A stretch of DNA of 64,000 nt from Pascua guehoae (lineage: Eukaryota > Basidiomycota > Tremellomycetes > Trichosporonales > Trichosporonaceae), in the NCBI GenBank assembly GCA_001600415.1, contig BCJX01000010.1, positions 632,085 to 696,084 of the forward strand, in the 5' to 3' direction. Shown here in pieces: positions 22,375 to 33,155 of the stretch. The notes below the pieces were generated by a model that searched no databases, was not told the origin of the DNA, and worked only from the letters and a program-made list of their open reading frames with translations. The translations under genes were made by a program, and so were the position numbers. Every line of letters starts with the position of its first letter. Within the stretch, counting starts at the first letter, position 1.

Positions 22375-25281
22375 ATGCCGCCACGACGTACTGTGCGCGC
22401 ATCCCCGACGCCGAGCCTAGGACGCGTGTACGGGCCCGAGGACGCCAATGGTTCATCGTGAGTCTACTGTGATGGTGTTTAGGGGGCGGATGTGGACAGA
22501 GGGAGGCAGTGTGTGATCCAATGTGGTCATTTCCAACCTTATTGTTCTCGACTCTTACACCAACTCAAACAACAACAAGCCCATATTCTTCTACATGACC
22601 TTGTGCTGATGCGTCGCTTCCTTTACGCCCACTGTACGTGCGTGACGATCCCAGCTCATATATCCGACCCCGCACAAACGGCTTGCTTGCCCCGGGACAC
22701 ACATCTGTCAAGTGCGTTGATGACACCACCTCCAACGTCGACGTTCATTCGCTCACATCTAGCAGTGAAGCAACCGCTCTTATGGAACACCAGCAGAACC
22801 GCCAAAATGGTGCTGCACGACCAGGATCATCCAACCGCCAACGCACCCACCTCTCGCCGCAACCCCACTCGCCATTCCAATCTATGCGCGCGCTCTCGCC
22901 CGCTGCCCAGGCTATCCGCCAAGGAACTGGCGAGCCTGGAGTTGCGTTAGTCATGCTCCAGCCACCAACCGAACTCGACGAAGACTACAGTGGAGAGAGC
23001 TCTTCGTCTTCCCCGCAAAACGAGAACGACACCTTAGGACACACTTCCCACAGCTACCTGACCGAGGATGGCATTGTGGCCAATAATAGGCGTGGTAGCC
23101 AACAGCCTCCCCACAGGAGACGGAAGAGCCTGGCAAAGAACACGGATGCAGCGACGTACCGCCCCGACCAAGACGTCGACACAAACTCGGACGACTCTGG
23201 CGTTGGCGGTGTCGGTGTCGTCGCCGGTGGAGCCCTCAACCAGCCCCGCCGTGCCCGTCCCAAGCGTCAAGCTTACCAGGGGACCCGCCCCAACTACAAC
23301 GACAACTCTGGCGACGAGGGTGAGCGACCGGTCAACCGCCCGCCCGCCAGGACGCAAGCCAGGACGCCAGCCAGGAGTCCCGCAGTGGTTCAACGCCCGC
23401 CATCAGTCCGTCCCCACATGACGTACAGCGTCGACAATTCGTTTGCAACCGAGGGCAACCCATTGCTACCCCGACGCGGTTTGCATGCGTACTCGGCGGC
23501 CTTTTTCGCGTTCCTGCGGGTCTGGGTCGTGGAGCCACTTACCAAAATGTATCACGGCCTGCGCCGCGCCAAATCAGGCATCAAGATTGCATTCGTCGCC
23601 GCCGTGCTGGCCACCTTGTTCGTACCCTACCACCTCATGACCGGCACGCATGACCCACAACTGCCTCCGTCATTTGTGCCGTCGCCCGGCCCACCGGTCG
23701 AGTTGTCTAAAGAATTCTCCAAAGACCTGGCTGCCATCCAAAAGCAGGTAGACGGTCTTTCGGGGTCGAACAAGAACCTGTGGAAGCACCAGGCGGCGGA
23801 CCGCAAGGCTGCTTCTGCCTTGGAGAGCCGCATTGACAATCTCGAGGCGTCTGTTGCAGGACAACAGGGCGCCGGCGACGTGTCACGCGGCGTCCAAAAG
23901 CAGGTCGGTCACATGGATACAAAGCTGAACAAGGTCTCATCGTCTATCGACGAGCACGATCGCCAGATCGCCAATCTCAATGCCAAAGTGGACTCGCTTC
24001 AGCGTGATCACAAGGCACTCGCGCAGCGCGTGGGTGTTCTGGAGCGTGATATCAAGGTTGCTCTTGATGAGGGCCACATCCGATCGGCACTCGAATCGTA
24101 CCTTCCAGACTACATGCCTGTGCTTTACGAGAATGGCAAGGTTGTGGTGCACCCCAGCTTCTGGACCGAGCTCGAACGTGCACTCAACGGCAAGCTCAAC
24201 CTCGACTCTGCGCGTCGCTGGGACCTCGATGACCACAAGGACGAGCTGGCCGTGTGGTTTAGCGACCAGTTCCGCCGCCACAGCTCCAGCTTCAAGGACG
24301 TCGTGACACGCGCCGAGTTCCTCGACCTGGTCGAGAACGACATTCCAAAGATGCGCGAGGAGATGCGCGTGGCAATCGAAAAGGGGGCAGGTCGCAAAGA
24401 ATCGACCGTCACGTTCAAGACCGAGGACGGCGAGGATGTGACGTCGCACATGCTCGCCATCGCCGAGGGCGCCATCCTCAAGTATAGCAAGGACGGTATT
24501 GCGCGTCGCGACTTTGCAGCGTTTGGTTCGGGTGCACGCGTGTCGCCGGCACACTCGAGCCCATCCATGCTGCTCGAGGAGCCACCAAGCAGGTGGAAGA
24601 GGTGGCTTTCGGGTGCAAAGCCCAAGGACGGCAATCCCCCTGCGACTGCTCTCACCGCCAGCACCGACGTGGGCAGCTGTTGGCCATTTGAGGGATCCAA
24701 GGGCCAGCTCGCGATCGAGCTGTCACGTGTTATCGTTGTGGACGCGATCACTATCGAACACGCAGCCCAGGAGGTTACGATCGACTACTCCTCGGCACCA
24801 AAGGACGTCGAGGTGGTGAGTAATGAGCGCCGAGTAATCCATCCACCCAGCTGACAGTCACAGTGGTTGGTGGTCGAGGGCGAGGAAAATCTGCGCAAGT
24901 CGGCAGAGTACCTCGCGCTGCATGCGGGCGATGCGTGAGTGGAGCCGACGTCGACTAGCATTTCGTGCCCAGACTAACCCCGTCGCAGGTACCCCCACTC
25001 TTCCACGTCGTCGGTGACACCCGACCGCCTCAAGCTCGGCAGGTTTACATACGACCCAGAGCTACCCACCCCGATCCAGACGTTTGCACTCCCCGCCGAC
25101 CTGGTCGCGCTGGGTATTTCGGGCTGGCACGTCGTCTTCAAGTTTGAGAGCAACTATGGCGCCAATTACACTTGCGTGTACCGGGTATGTCCAACCGTCT
25201 GGCTTTGATTGGTTCGGGTTTGCTGACTGCTAGGTGCGCGTCCACGGCCAGGAAGTGGGACTCACGCCGCGTGAAGAGTAG
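22375..25281 (+). CDS. SUN-domain protein (Sad1/UNC-84-like, inner nuclear membrane)
   Basis: SUN proteins sit in the inner nuclear membrane and pair with KASH proteins to link the nucleus to the cytoskeleton. Exons 22375-22457, 22655-24815, 24864-24934, 24989-25184 and 25234-25281 give 852 residues. The N-terminal 310 residues are disordered and nucleoplasmic. A membrane segment near 340-360 reads IKIAFVAAVLATLFVPYHLM. A coiled coil follows (about residues 395-490). The SUN domain starts near 690 with DVGSCWPFEGSKGQLAIELS, VIVVDAITIEHA, then LGRFTYDPE, PIQTFAL, WHVVFKFESNYGANYTCVYR and VRVHGQE. These are the canonical SUN strands, including the Cys that can bond KASH. The first exon supplies MPPRRTVRASPTPS. 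It is transcribed toward a gene-poor tRNA region. Confidence 0.9.
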
Positions 25282-25960
25282 GACAGACGATGGATTGAGA
25301 CTGGGACATCGAGATGGGACAGGAGGGAGATAGGGGAGATACGGAGAGGACAAGATGAGGAAAGTTCGGCGTGTCCAAGTGTATTGGTGTCGTGCATTGC
25401 ATGTCTGGGGCCCAACGTGTGCTCGTAGTTTACCAAAGTCTGCCGAATGCAACCTATGCCACAGTACATACATCATTGGTGTCCATGACCTGCGCGAGAC
25501 AGAGTGTCGGGGCGGGGTCACGTTGAGGCGAATCTTGATTAGGAGCCGCCAGGGCGGTGCTCTCTTTGTGCACCATCGCAGCAGAGGTACAGGTGCGACC
25601 CGAAAGTATTGAGACTGCCACCTTGAGCTCGGTCGCATGCGATGTTGAGCATGGACACTCTCTACAGCAATGCATTGGTAGGAGGAAGCTGGGCATCAGG
25701 GTAACTTTTACCACATCGTAATGTCCATACACATTAAGGACGACCGCCTCGCGACGGCCGCGAGATGACATTTCCCGTACGACACCCTGCATGCGTGCAA
25801 CCGTGCTCACCGTGGCGGTCTCTTTCTGGTCGCACCTACGTGTGGCCACCAGGTGACTTGGGCGCTTTCTGGATCAGACCATGGACGACCAGGTGCCGAA
25901 AGGTAAGTGGTTGTAAATGTCTCAAGCGGGGTACATGGTCTCACCGGGGACACTGTCGTC
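25282..25960. other. Intergenic, start of gene-poor block
   Basis: No gene seen. It contains the left copy of a 35-base direct repeat (25587-25621). Confidence 0.4.
25587..25621 (+). repeat. 35-base direct repeat, left copy
   Basis: GTACAGGT, a short variable spacer and GAAAGTATTGAGACTGCCAC recur at 26685-26719 with a few differences (GAAAGTATTGAGACCGCCAC). The two copies flank tRNA-Ala-like and tRNA-Phe. Confidence 0.7.
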
Positions 25961-26056
25961 GGGCGTGTAGCTCAGTTGGCAGAGCGCGACATTCGCAAGA
26001 TGTAGCCTGCATCCTGCGCAGCACTTGTCGAGGTCTTTGGTTCGGCTAACTGGTCC
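25961..26056 (+). pseudogene. tRNA-Ala(CGC)-like locus with degenerate 3' arm
   Basis: The 5' half is a textbook tRNA: GGGCGTG acceptor, TA, D arm GCTC-AGTTGGCA-GAGC. The anticodon stem CGACA pairs with TGTCG across a loop TTCGCA (anticodon CGC, alanine) and an intron of about 28 nt. The variable loop AGGTC is normal. After that the T arm (TTTGGTTCGG...) has no 7-base loop, and the 3' acceptor strand pairs poorly with GGGCGTG. Either it is a decayed gene or an indel sits near 26035-26050. Confidence 0.55.
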
Positions 26057-26320
26057 AGCTCGCAGCTTTTGGTCTCGCGAGACGTTCAGAGGTCGCAGAT
26101 TCCGCGTGGATATCGCGCTCTCGCGGCGTGTGCCGCTGGCGTGGCTGGCACCCGTCCGGCATCGTCTCCGAGGCGACTCTCGAGGGCGGTGTGCGCGGAC
26201 ATGGTCGTCGCGGTGAAGCGTTTCACCGTGAATCCACCCTGCATCGCAGCGTTTACCATCGACCTCTCACATCCAACTCCCCGCCACGAGCGGATTCCTC
26301 TCCTCTCCTTGCCCCCGCCT

Positions 26321-26325
26321 AAAAA
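26321..26325 (-). terminator. Pol III T5 terminator of tRNA-Phe
   Basis: Five T on the minus strand, three bases past the tRNA 3' end. Confidence 0.65.
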
Positions 26326-26327
26326 GA

Positions 26328-26409
26328 TGGAGTGAGGGCGGATCGAACGCCCGACCGTACGAATGAGCTGAACTTCAGTCGTACGCTCTCCCAACTGAGC
26401 TATCCCTCC
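26328..26409 (-). tRNA. tRNA-Phe(GAA), intron-containing
   Basis: Minus strand: acceptor GGAGGGA with TCACTCC (one G-A mismatch), D arm GCTC-AGTTGGGA-GAGC. The anticodon stem TACGA/TCGTA has loop CTGAAG (anticodon GAA), and a short intron of about 9 nt follows. The T arm is GGGCG-TTCGATC-CGCCC. A T5 run follows downstream (A5 at 26321-26325 on the plus strand). Confidence 0.88.
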
Positions 26410-28210
26410 TTCTTCGGATAGCTGTCATCAGCACCGGTCCGGCGCCGGTGGGAGCCGTCTCGGAGGGGCATTGTGCTCGGCGGATGTGTTGGAGGTCGCC
26501 ACGGCGTGTGAGGCTTGTCTGGTTTGTAGAGGGTGAAAGGTGCAATATATTTTGGTGTAACTGGCAGGAGGCTCAGACGATCTACATTACAACGACAGGG
26601 CAATAGAATAATATGGTATGATTGTGCAGATCAGACACAGGATCGCCACGCACTTAAGGCACTCTGTAGCACAAGGGATACCCAGTACAGGTACTGCCGG
26701 AAAGTATTGAGACCGCCACATTTGCTGTAAACGACGTTGCATGAGAGAGATACGCGCGAACGAGGCTATCTAAGTACTAGAGGTGCGGATAATCTCAGAG
26801 GGTGACGGAACCGCAACGGCGCCATCGGCGAGACGGCGAGGCTGAGCCTCTATAATCTCGGATTTAACAACGTTGAGCTCTCGCGCCTGACATCGACCAT
26901 GGACGCTCTCCATATCAATCTGATGGTACAGTACGAGTAGGAAGCCGAGCATCACGGTGACTTGTCCCATATTATGCGCAGGGCAAATTGTACTCGGCAA
27001 TCCTGCAAGTTGCAACGGTGAGCCTGCAAGTCGCAATGGTGGTATCTATAATTTCCTCCATTTTACGCCCTGCATGACCCACCTCGAACTTGAATGCCCC
27101 ACTCCACCCCCCCATCTCTCCCCCCTCCCTCGGGGTGTGCCGTCCATATACCAGAAAGAAATATCTCCCGACTCCACACCGATTCCAGAGTCAGAACCGC
27201 GAGAATGCGAGTCGTTAGTCCACGACACAATCGGAGATGCCCATGGCCGGCAACAAAATTAAATATTGCTTACAAGCTACGTATGGTTGCCGTCTCTTTC
27301 TGAACTGTACGCACCATTGCGAGGGCGTAGGTTAGACATGTTTGGGCGGTGGGCATTGATAGGATCTGTTCCGAGCCCGAATGATTAGCTAAAAACCCGG
27401 CCGGGAGTGGGGTTACCTGCATGCTGTTGAAAAGGAAATCAAGAAAATGGGATTAGGAGTGGTAGAGAGGTGGCTCGTATCGCGTCGAGAGCACGAGGGT
27501 GGACGAAAGTGATGGGCCAGGGTGACGTTTCCAAACGAGCTATGCCAGGCTGAGCCTGCCTCAAGTAACCCCTTGGGCGTTATTTTCCACTGCCGATACA
27601 ACCCTACTTGGCCCACCTCGCCGCCGAAGGACATCCACCAAATAATCCCGACAGTATTCTACACGATATGTCTGCTCTAGTGAGCAATACCACATGTCTC
27701 AGTTCCCATGATAATTACTTGTGGCAACAACGGCGGTTGTCATGTGAGCAATGGGGCATGCAACACCCCATCTTGGCTGAGAGTATTATGGCTATCGCAC
27801 TTGGCAACACGACTGCGATGCCCTCCCTATAGGGGCACTGTTAGAAACCCAATCCATAATTATTAATGTTACCCTGCTAGGTGGTGAGAAACTACAGGAA
27901 TGAGATGCTGAGCGGGTTACAGTCGTTTCGTTCTGCAATTACATGCCAGTAGTTAACAGAGCGAATGTAACGATTAGGGCAACTCAACCAACGATGCGGC
28001 GAAGAGCTCTACCGCTGCAGGAGAATCAATGGCTCCTGCTGCTTGGTTTGCTACCTCATCGCGGCTGTGCGTCAGATACCAACGCACACCCGAGTCGAGC
28101 GCTGTTCTCAGCGCTGTCAGCAGGGAGATGTCGATCGCTCAGCATGACTCCTTTGAGACGTTGGAAAGTGGGGCGTGACCCACTCCAAGACAGCTCGCCG
28201 TTATCGTATC
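26410..28210. other. Gene-poor tRNA region, no gene recognised
   Basis: About 1.8 kb, more AT-rich than the coding parts. It contains the right copy of the 35-base repeat. Open frames are short and featureless. Confidence 0.4.
26685..26719 (+). repeat. 35-base direct repeat, right copy
   Basis: Partner of 25587-25621. Same order of the two blocks, differing mainly in the spacer and one base of the second block. Confidence 0.7.
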
Positions 28211-28299
28211 GGCGAGATGGCCGAGCGGTCTAAGGCGCTGTGTTAAGGTTTAATCGCCTCCGCAGTCTTCGGACGTGGGTTCGAATCCCACTCTCGTCA
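28211..28299 (+). tRNA. tRNA-Leu(AAG), intron-containing
   Basis: Acceptor GGCGAGA pairs with TCTCGTC (one G-T). The D region GCCGAGCGGTCTAAGGC is the class II leucine type. Anticodon stem CTGTG pairs with CGCAG around loop TTAAGG (anticodon AAG), with an intron of about 11 nt. A short variable arm TCTTCGGACG and T arm GTGGG-TTCGAAT-CCCAC follow. The nearest T run (T5) is 31 bases downstream at 28330-28334. Confidence 0.9.
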
Positions 28300-29461
28300 A
28301 CAGAGGATTCAGTTCCTCCCAACCCGATATTTTTGGATCCCATCGACGCGCCTTGTAATAGTGGTGTCTTCAACACCGGACGATGGTTGTTCTTGCGGAG
28401 GAGCTCTGGAAAATGGAACGTTTGCGTGCCTCACCCGTGCCTCTCGATTACCACAGAGGCACGCTCTCGGTGACCCACCACCGCCTACGGCATGGGGTAG
28501 TGCGACGTCGTGCCGGCATGCCAAACTCTACACGGGCATTCCTAGCAGTCTGGACGTAACACGGTACCTGCGTTCCTCATACCCCAAGTTGTCTCGATCA
28601 ATTGACACGGACCGACCGAACTTCTCGGCCTGGCCGGACAGCGAGATCGGATCGCCATACTGCGTTCCATGCCCGTGCCCGCGCGACGGAGTGGGGAGGA
28701 CGCGAGGTACATTTGCACGACGTACGCCGGGTCGTCGTCTACGCGACGACGTGCATGTACGTATTTGCACGGGCATGGGTGCCTGTTTGCGCGTCGGCTC
28801 CGCTCGCAAATGAAGCATAGTAGGGTTAGACTGTGCGGATTCGACTGCCCTTCACGAAATATCTCCTCTATTGACGCGACGCCTTGCAACCTCACACTTG
28901 ATGCCAGGCTGCTTGTTTGCGCGTCAGCGCGTCGTGTACCCCTCATACCTTGCCCCATTCAGGCTGCGTGAGGTGAACCCCAAAAGGGCCCGAATAGAGT
29001 GTGCAGAACTCAAAGGCTAAGCTCGCGGACCCAGAACCCCGTTCCGCTGCTTGCCTCGCGCGTAAGCCATATCTCAATTGTCCCGTTGCACGTCGTGTCA
29101 CAAGCGGTGCAAGGCATGCTTGACCGAGGCCGTAGCCTTTGGGCCTGGAAGAGGGACGGAAGCGATGACAGTGCCGGTTCCGCTGGTCAAGCCACATCTG
29201 GGAATGTAGATCCAGCTAGGCGTCGCTCAACATCGCCTCTTTGTGCGCCAGAGCCAAAAGGAGAATTCACTGTTGAGACGGGGCCCGAAGTTTGCGGCGA
29301 GGTTTCTGTCGAACTGGGAGGGTGAACACCATGCCCGACATTTACGCAGCTACGCATGGTTGCATTTGTCACCAAGAGCTCACAAAGAGCATACCCTTTC
29401 TTGCACAACGTACACCAGCCCGGCCGCGGCGGATGGTGCTGGCAGAGCTCCTCAACATGTC
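28300..29461. other. Gene-poor tRNA region
   Basis: No gene. TGTTTGCGCGTC appears twice (about 28783 and 28914), and AAATGAAGCATAG near 28810 recurs near 30330, hinting at old dispersed repeats. Confidence 0.4.
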
Positions 29462-29555
29462 GGTCGCTTAGCTCAGCTGGTTAGAGCATTGTACTAATAA
29501 CAAGACTTGTTACTAGTGTATGCAAAGGTCGGCAGTTCGATCCTGTCAGTGATCA
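29462..29555 (+). tRNA. tRNA-Ile(AAT), intron-containing
   Basis: Acceptor GGTCGCT pairs with AGTGATC (two G-T pairs). D arm GCTC-AGCTGGTTA-GAGC. Anticodon stem TTGTA pairs with TGCAA around CTAATA (anticodon AAT), with an intron of about 20 nt. Variable loop AGGTC and T arm GGCAG-TTCGATC-CTGTC are normal. Confidence 0.9.
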
Positions 29556-31729
29556 CATACTTTTTGGGCGGGATGCGCGTGAATACAACCCTTCCTGAGT
29601 GCGAGCCCATCGCGTTTACCGGTTGCAACTCGTGCCATGGAGCCCGGATACTCTACCATGGACACACAACATGTTAACCTTGGTCCTGGGTTCCTCGGGC
29701 TGGAGCTCCGATTCTTAAAACCATGTGCTGCGAGCTGGCCGTGACTTATGGCGAGCAGAAATTGCCTGTGTTGACGTGCTCCCTACCCAGCTGCCGTGCC
29801 ACTGAACGACGCGTCTTGTGTTTGGAACGCGAGTCGGGGCCTTTGAGCGCATTCTGGGGTCCTCGAAGGCACTTGGAGGCACTTGGAGGTACCACTCCAA
29901 ACACTGCAAGTGCCCGTTAGCAGCAAGCAGTAGGCGCTGCTGAAACAGGCCATCCTCCCAGCCGAGCCGGTGTAAATGTACGAGACCCAAACTCCCACGC
30001 CAGTGCTGAAACGACTAGAGCGAGTACGAGAAGAGGTACCTCGAGCGGGACGTCGAGGGACGCACCCATTTCATCCTTTGGGAATTCTCCTTGATGCATA
30101 AACTGCACGTCCAGAGGGAACGCACAGGGGCGACATAAAACGCGTAGCAGACGTGTTTTGGGGTGCTGGCGTTGCAAGCGGTGCAGTTTACGTTGCTGCC
30201 TGGCCTGTGCCACCTACAAGACACACGCGTTGAACAAACGCGCGTGCAAAGAGCCGCGGAGGTGTCGCGACTTTTTTGGCACGCAAAGGCAGAGCGGGCC
30301 ATATTATTACGTAGTGTTTAGCCTGCCAGAAATGAAGCATAGCTGGGCTTAGCGCGTCGTCAGGACTCGCCCTCATTCCTTGGACAACCTTACTAACTCC
30401 ACGTCAGCATGCAGCAGAGAATGCCTGAGAAGGGGCATCATCGGAAAGTTGCACACGAGGCGCAAACTTTACAGCAACCCCAGATAGCTCCACAAAACAT
30501 ACAGGGCAGGCGGTGTCTCATGGGTAACGCGGGGAGTACGTACTCTGGCCCTGTGTCTTCTCTTAACTGGGATAAAATCAAGCAGGCACACGACAAAAAA
30601 GTCTGCCCACACGTCTGCTGACCCCACGGTCGATCTTACGGCATGGTCTCTTACCTCGGGATGGAGCAAGGGGGCGCCAAAAGCCTGGAGAGGTCTGCCA
30701 AAGTTCCTGAGGAGGGGGGCTTTTAGCGTAGTGCCACACGGCGAGTGCAAAACACTCTCGTACTCCCGGAACTAAAAAGAAGCGCGCCTACATCCGAGCG
30801 ACGATGCAACAAGTCCGAGAGAGCGAGCGAGACAGATGGTGTAGCAAGAGAGAGAGAGAGTGCGTGTGGCGTATGATAATCGTTCAAGGCCCCCACTCTC
30901 AAAGAGGCAAGCGACCTGAAGGCAGGCTCACAGTCTGTCACTCACGCGAGTGTGACTTCAGAGTTGCCTGTGTAAGATAAAAGTTCGGTCAGTGGTCATG
31001 TGGTCCTCGTGATTAGACACATGCGTGTCATCATATTCATTTACCATGTCGAGCCAAATAAATATGCGTGGGACAAACGTGCAACCCAAACAATCACACG
31101 ACGAGGGCTCCATGATTTCCGGGGCAAAGAAATTAATTGAAGCAAAGTGCTTAATGTGGTAACATTTGTCGCCACGAGTACATTCGAGGGCGCGTCGTCG
31201 GTTGTGCACCATGTGCCTGCCTTCCCAGGCCTCCCACGCCATACCTGTGAGGAACAGAGGTACCGGGGAACAACGTTTCCGATCTCTGAGCCAAATGATG
31301 AACACTTCCAATGGATGGCGTCTGAGGATACACGCCGCCAAATGGACGTTGTGTTTTCTGCCTGTGAGATTATTTGCTGTCTTGTGGAGACTAGGAGCCA
31401 GTGCCCAAGAGCGATCAGAGAGAAGGAAAGATTGAGCGGGAACACGCCGTCGGACACGATAGAGGAACAGGGCACGACAAAAAAGCTCGAGCGCGATTAT
31501 AGCGATGCATTGGGTAAAACTCGTCTGTTGGTGCCAGAGTGGTAACATGTTTGGCGTACTGTACAAGAGGGAAACCGGCCGCGCCTGTCTTTTGATCATT
31601 GTTCGAGGGACAGAGAGGGAGAGAGAAAGAGCCTGATGAAACATTTGTGGTCATGGCCCGCACGCGTAAACGGTCACAGTCGACGCGCTGCCGTGGAACA
31701 CTGGAAGGAAGCGCATGGAGTTAAGAGGG
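29556..31729. other. Gene-poor region after tRNA-Ile
   Basis: About 2.2 kb with no supported gene. It holds a short GA-rich tract (30849-30863) and the second AAATGAAGCATAG copy. It includes the 3' flank of the Zn2Cys6 gene. Confidence 0.4.
29561..29565 (+). terminator. Pol III T5 terminator of tRNA-Ile
   Basis: Five T starting six bases after the discriminator base. Confidence 0.65.
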
Positions 31730-33155
31730 CTACACGGTCTGGTACCAGGTGTTCGAGTCGTCGGGAAGAGTCGAAGCCGGGGCCGGAGTCGGGGTCGTCG
31801 TCATGGGCTGCTGGGTGTAGACGCCCATTGTCGTCGTCGGCGTCATGGCGAGGGGAGGCGAAAAGGTCGCCTGACCGGGCGAGATGGGCGTGTAGGGGTA
31901 GTCGAGCGAGGATGTCGCCGTCGACGTGCCGTCTGAAATCTCGGGGGTGAACGCAAAGACTGGAGACCGGTGGTCGTTGGTGGCATACGCCTGCGAGGCC
32001 GGGACGGATAGGTAGGGGTCTGCAGATGACTGAGGAGTCGGGAGGTTTGGGACCATGGTCGTCGGCGTCGTGCCGGGTACAGAAAACGACATAGCCGTCG
32101 CCGAAGGCGGACCTGAAGTCATGGGCGCCGCATCGGGTGTCGAGGTCGAGGGCGATGCCAGAGTCGCCACGTCCGACGTGCTGTACGTCTTGGTAGGCGG
32201 CGGCGGGACCGCCAGTGCCGCGTGCTGGCTCTCAGGGAGCGAGTGGCGCCGCGGGGCTGATTTAGGCGATGTGCCCGGTGCCTTCGAGCCGCCAGCCGCT
32301 GCCGTAGCCGAAGCCGGGGTAGCAAGCTTGTTGGGACCACGCTGGCGAACCTGGGTCGAAAACTCGCAAACGAAGCGCCGCTTTGTGCAACGGTTGCAGG
32401 GGTTTCCTCCAAAGCACTGTAGGGTGTTAGTTACGGGGGCCATTGTGTCACAAGTCAATGACTGTATGTCCATGGTCGATTTAGTGAGATATCAGACAAG
32501 ACGATGGTTTCGACTCTGGTCATAGACAATGTCTACTCACTCTGGCCTTGCGGATACGGCAACGCTCACATGCCTGAGCCGTACGAGAACGCTTCTTGAT
32601 CTCGGGGGTGGGCTGGCCGTCCGCGCCAAGCATGATGTGGCCCGGGGGTTTCATGCCGAGCTGACCCAACGAGGGGTCGATCAAGTCGCGACGGTGCATG
32701 CCTGGGTGATGGGGGACCATGCCAGCGAACCCCAGGCCGTCGCCGGGGAACATGGCACCTTCAGAGTGGGACGTAGGGAGGGGCACGGAAAAGACATCGG
32801 TGGGTGCCGCGCACGTCGCGTCTGCTGGTAGCATGGGGGAGCGCGAGTAGTATCCACCGGCCGAGAGTGGGTCGGGCGACAACGCCAGCGCGTTGAAACC
32901 CCAAGGTGTCGAGGGTGTGCCATGCATTGGCGGATAACCGCCAGACGCGATAAGCGGCGACCCAAACTGCGCCGGGGTTGTGGTCGGTGGCGTCACTAGT
33001 CCATAGTTGGACATTTCGTGGTGGCCCATATACATGTTGGGAGGCTGTTGGTACGCGTACGTTGGAGTGGGCTGCCCGGGAGGCTGTCGGTACATGTTGC
33101 GCGAACGCTGCGACGACATGTCGACCTGGGTAGGGTATGGTTGGGCTGCCATCAT
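31730..33155 (-). CDS. Zn2Cys6 (fungal binuclear cluster) transcription factor
   Basis: A nuclear DNA-binding regulator. Exons 32541-33155 and 31730-32416 give 433 residues. The zinc cluster lies near residues 196-223: AQACERCRIRKAR then CFGGNPCNRCTKRRFVCEF. The spacing is C-x2-C-x6-C-x5-C-x2-C-x6-C. It is split by a 124-nt intron exactly between the second and third cysteines, which also confirms the intron. The 190 residues ahead are Pro/Gln/Tyr-rich (MMAAQPYPTQVDM), and the part after the cluster is Ser/Thr/Pro-rich. There is no sign of the large middle-homology domain found in many such factors, so it belongs to the short class. It is the only protein gene in about 13 kb. Target genes are unknown. 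Confidence 0.88.
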
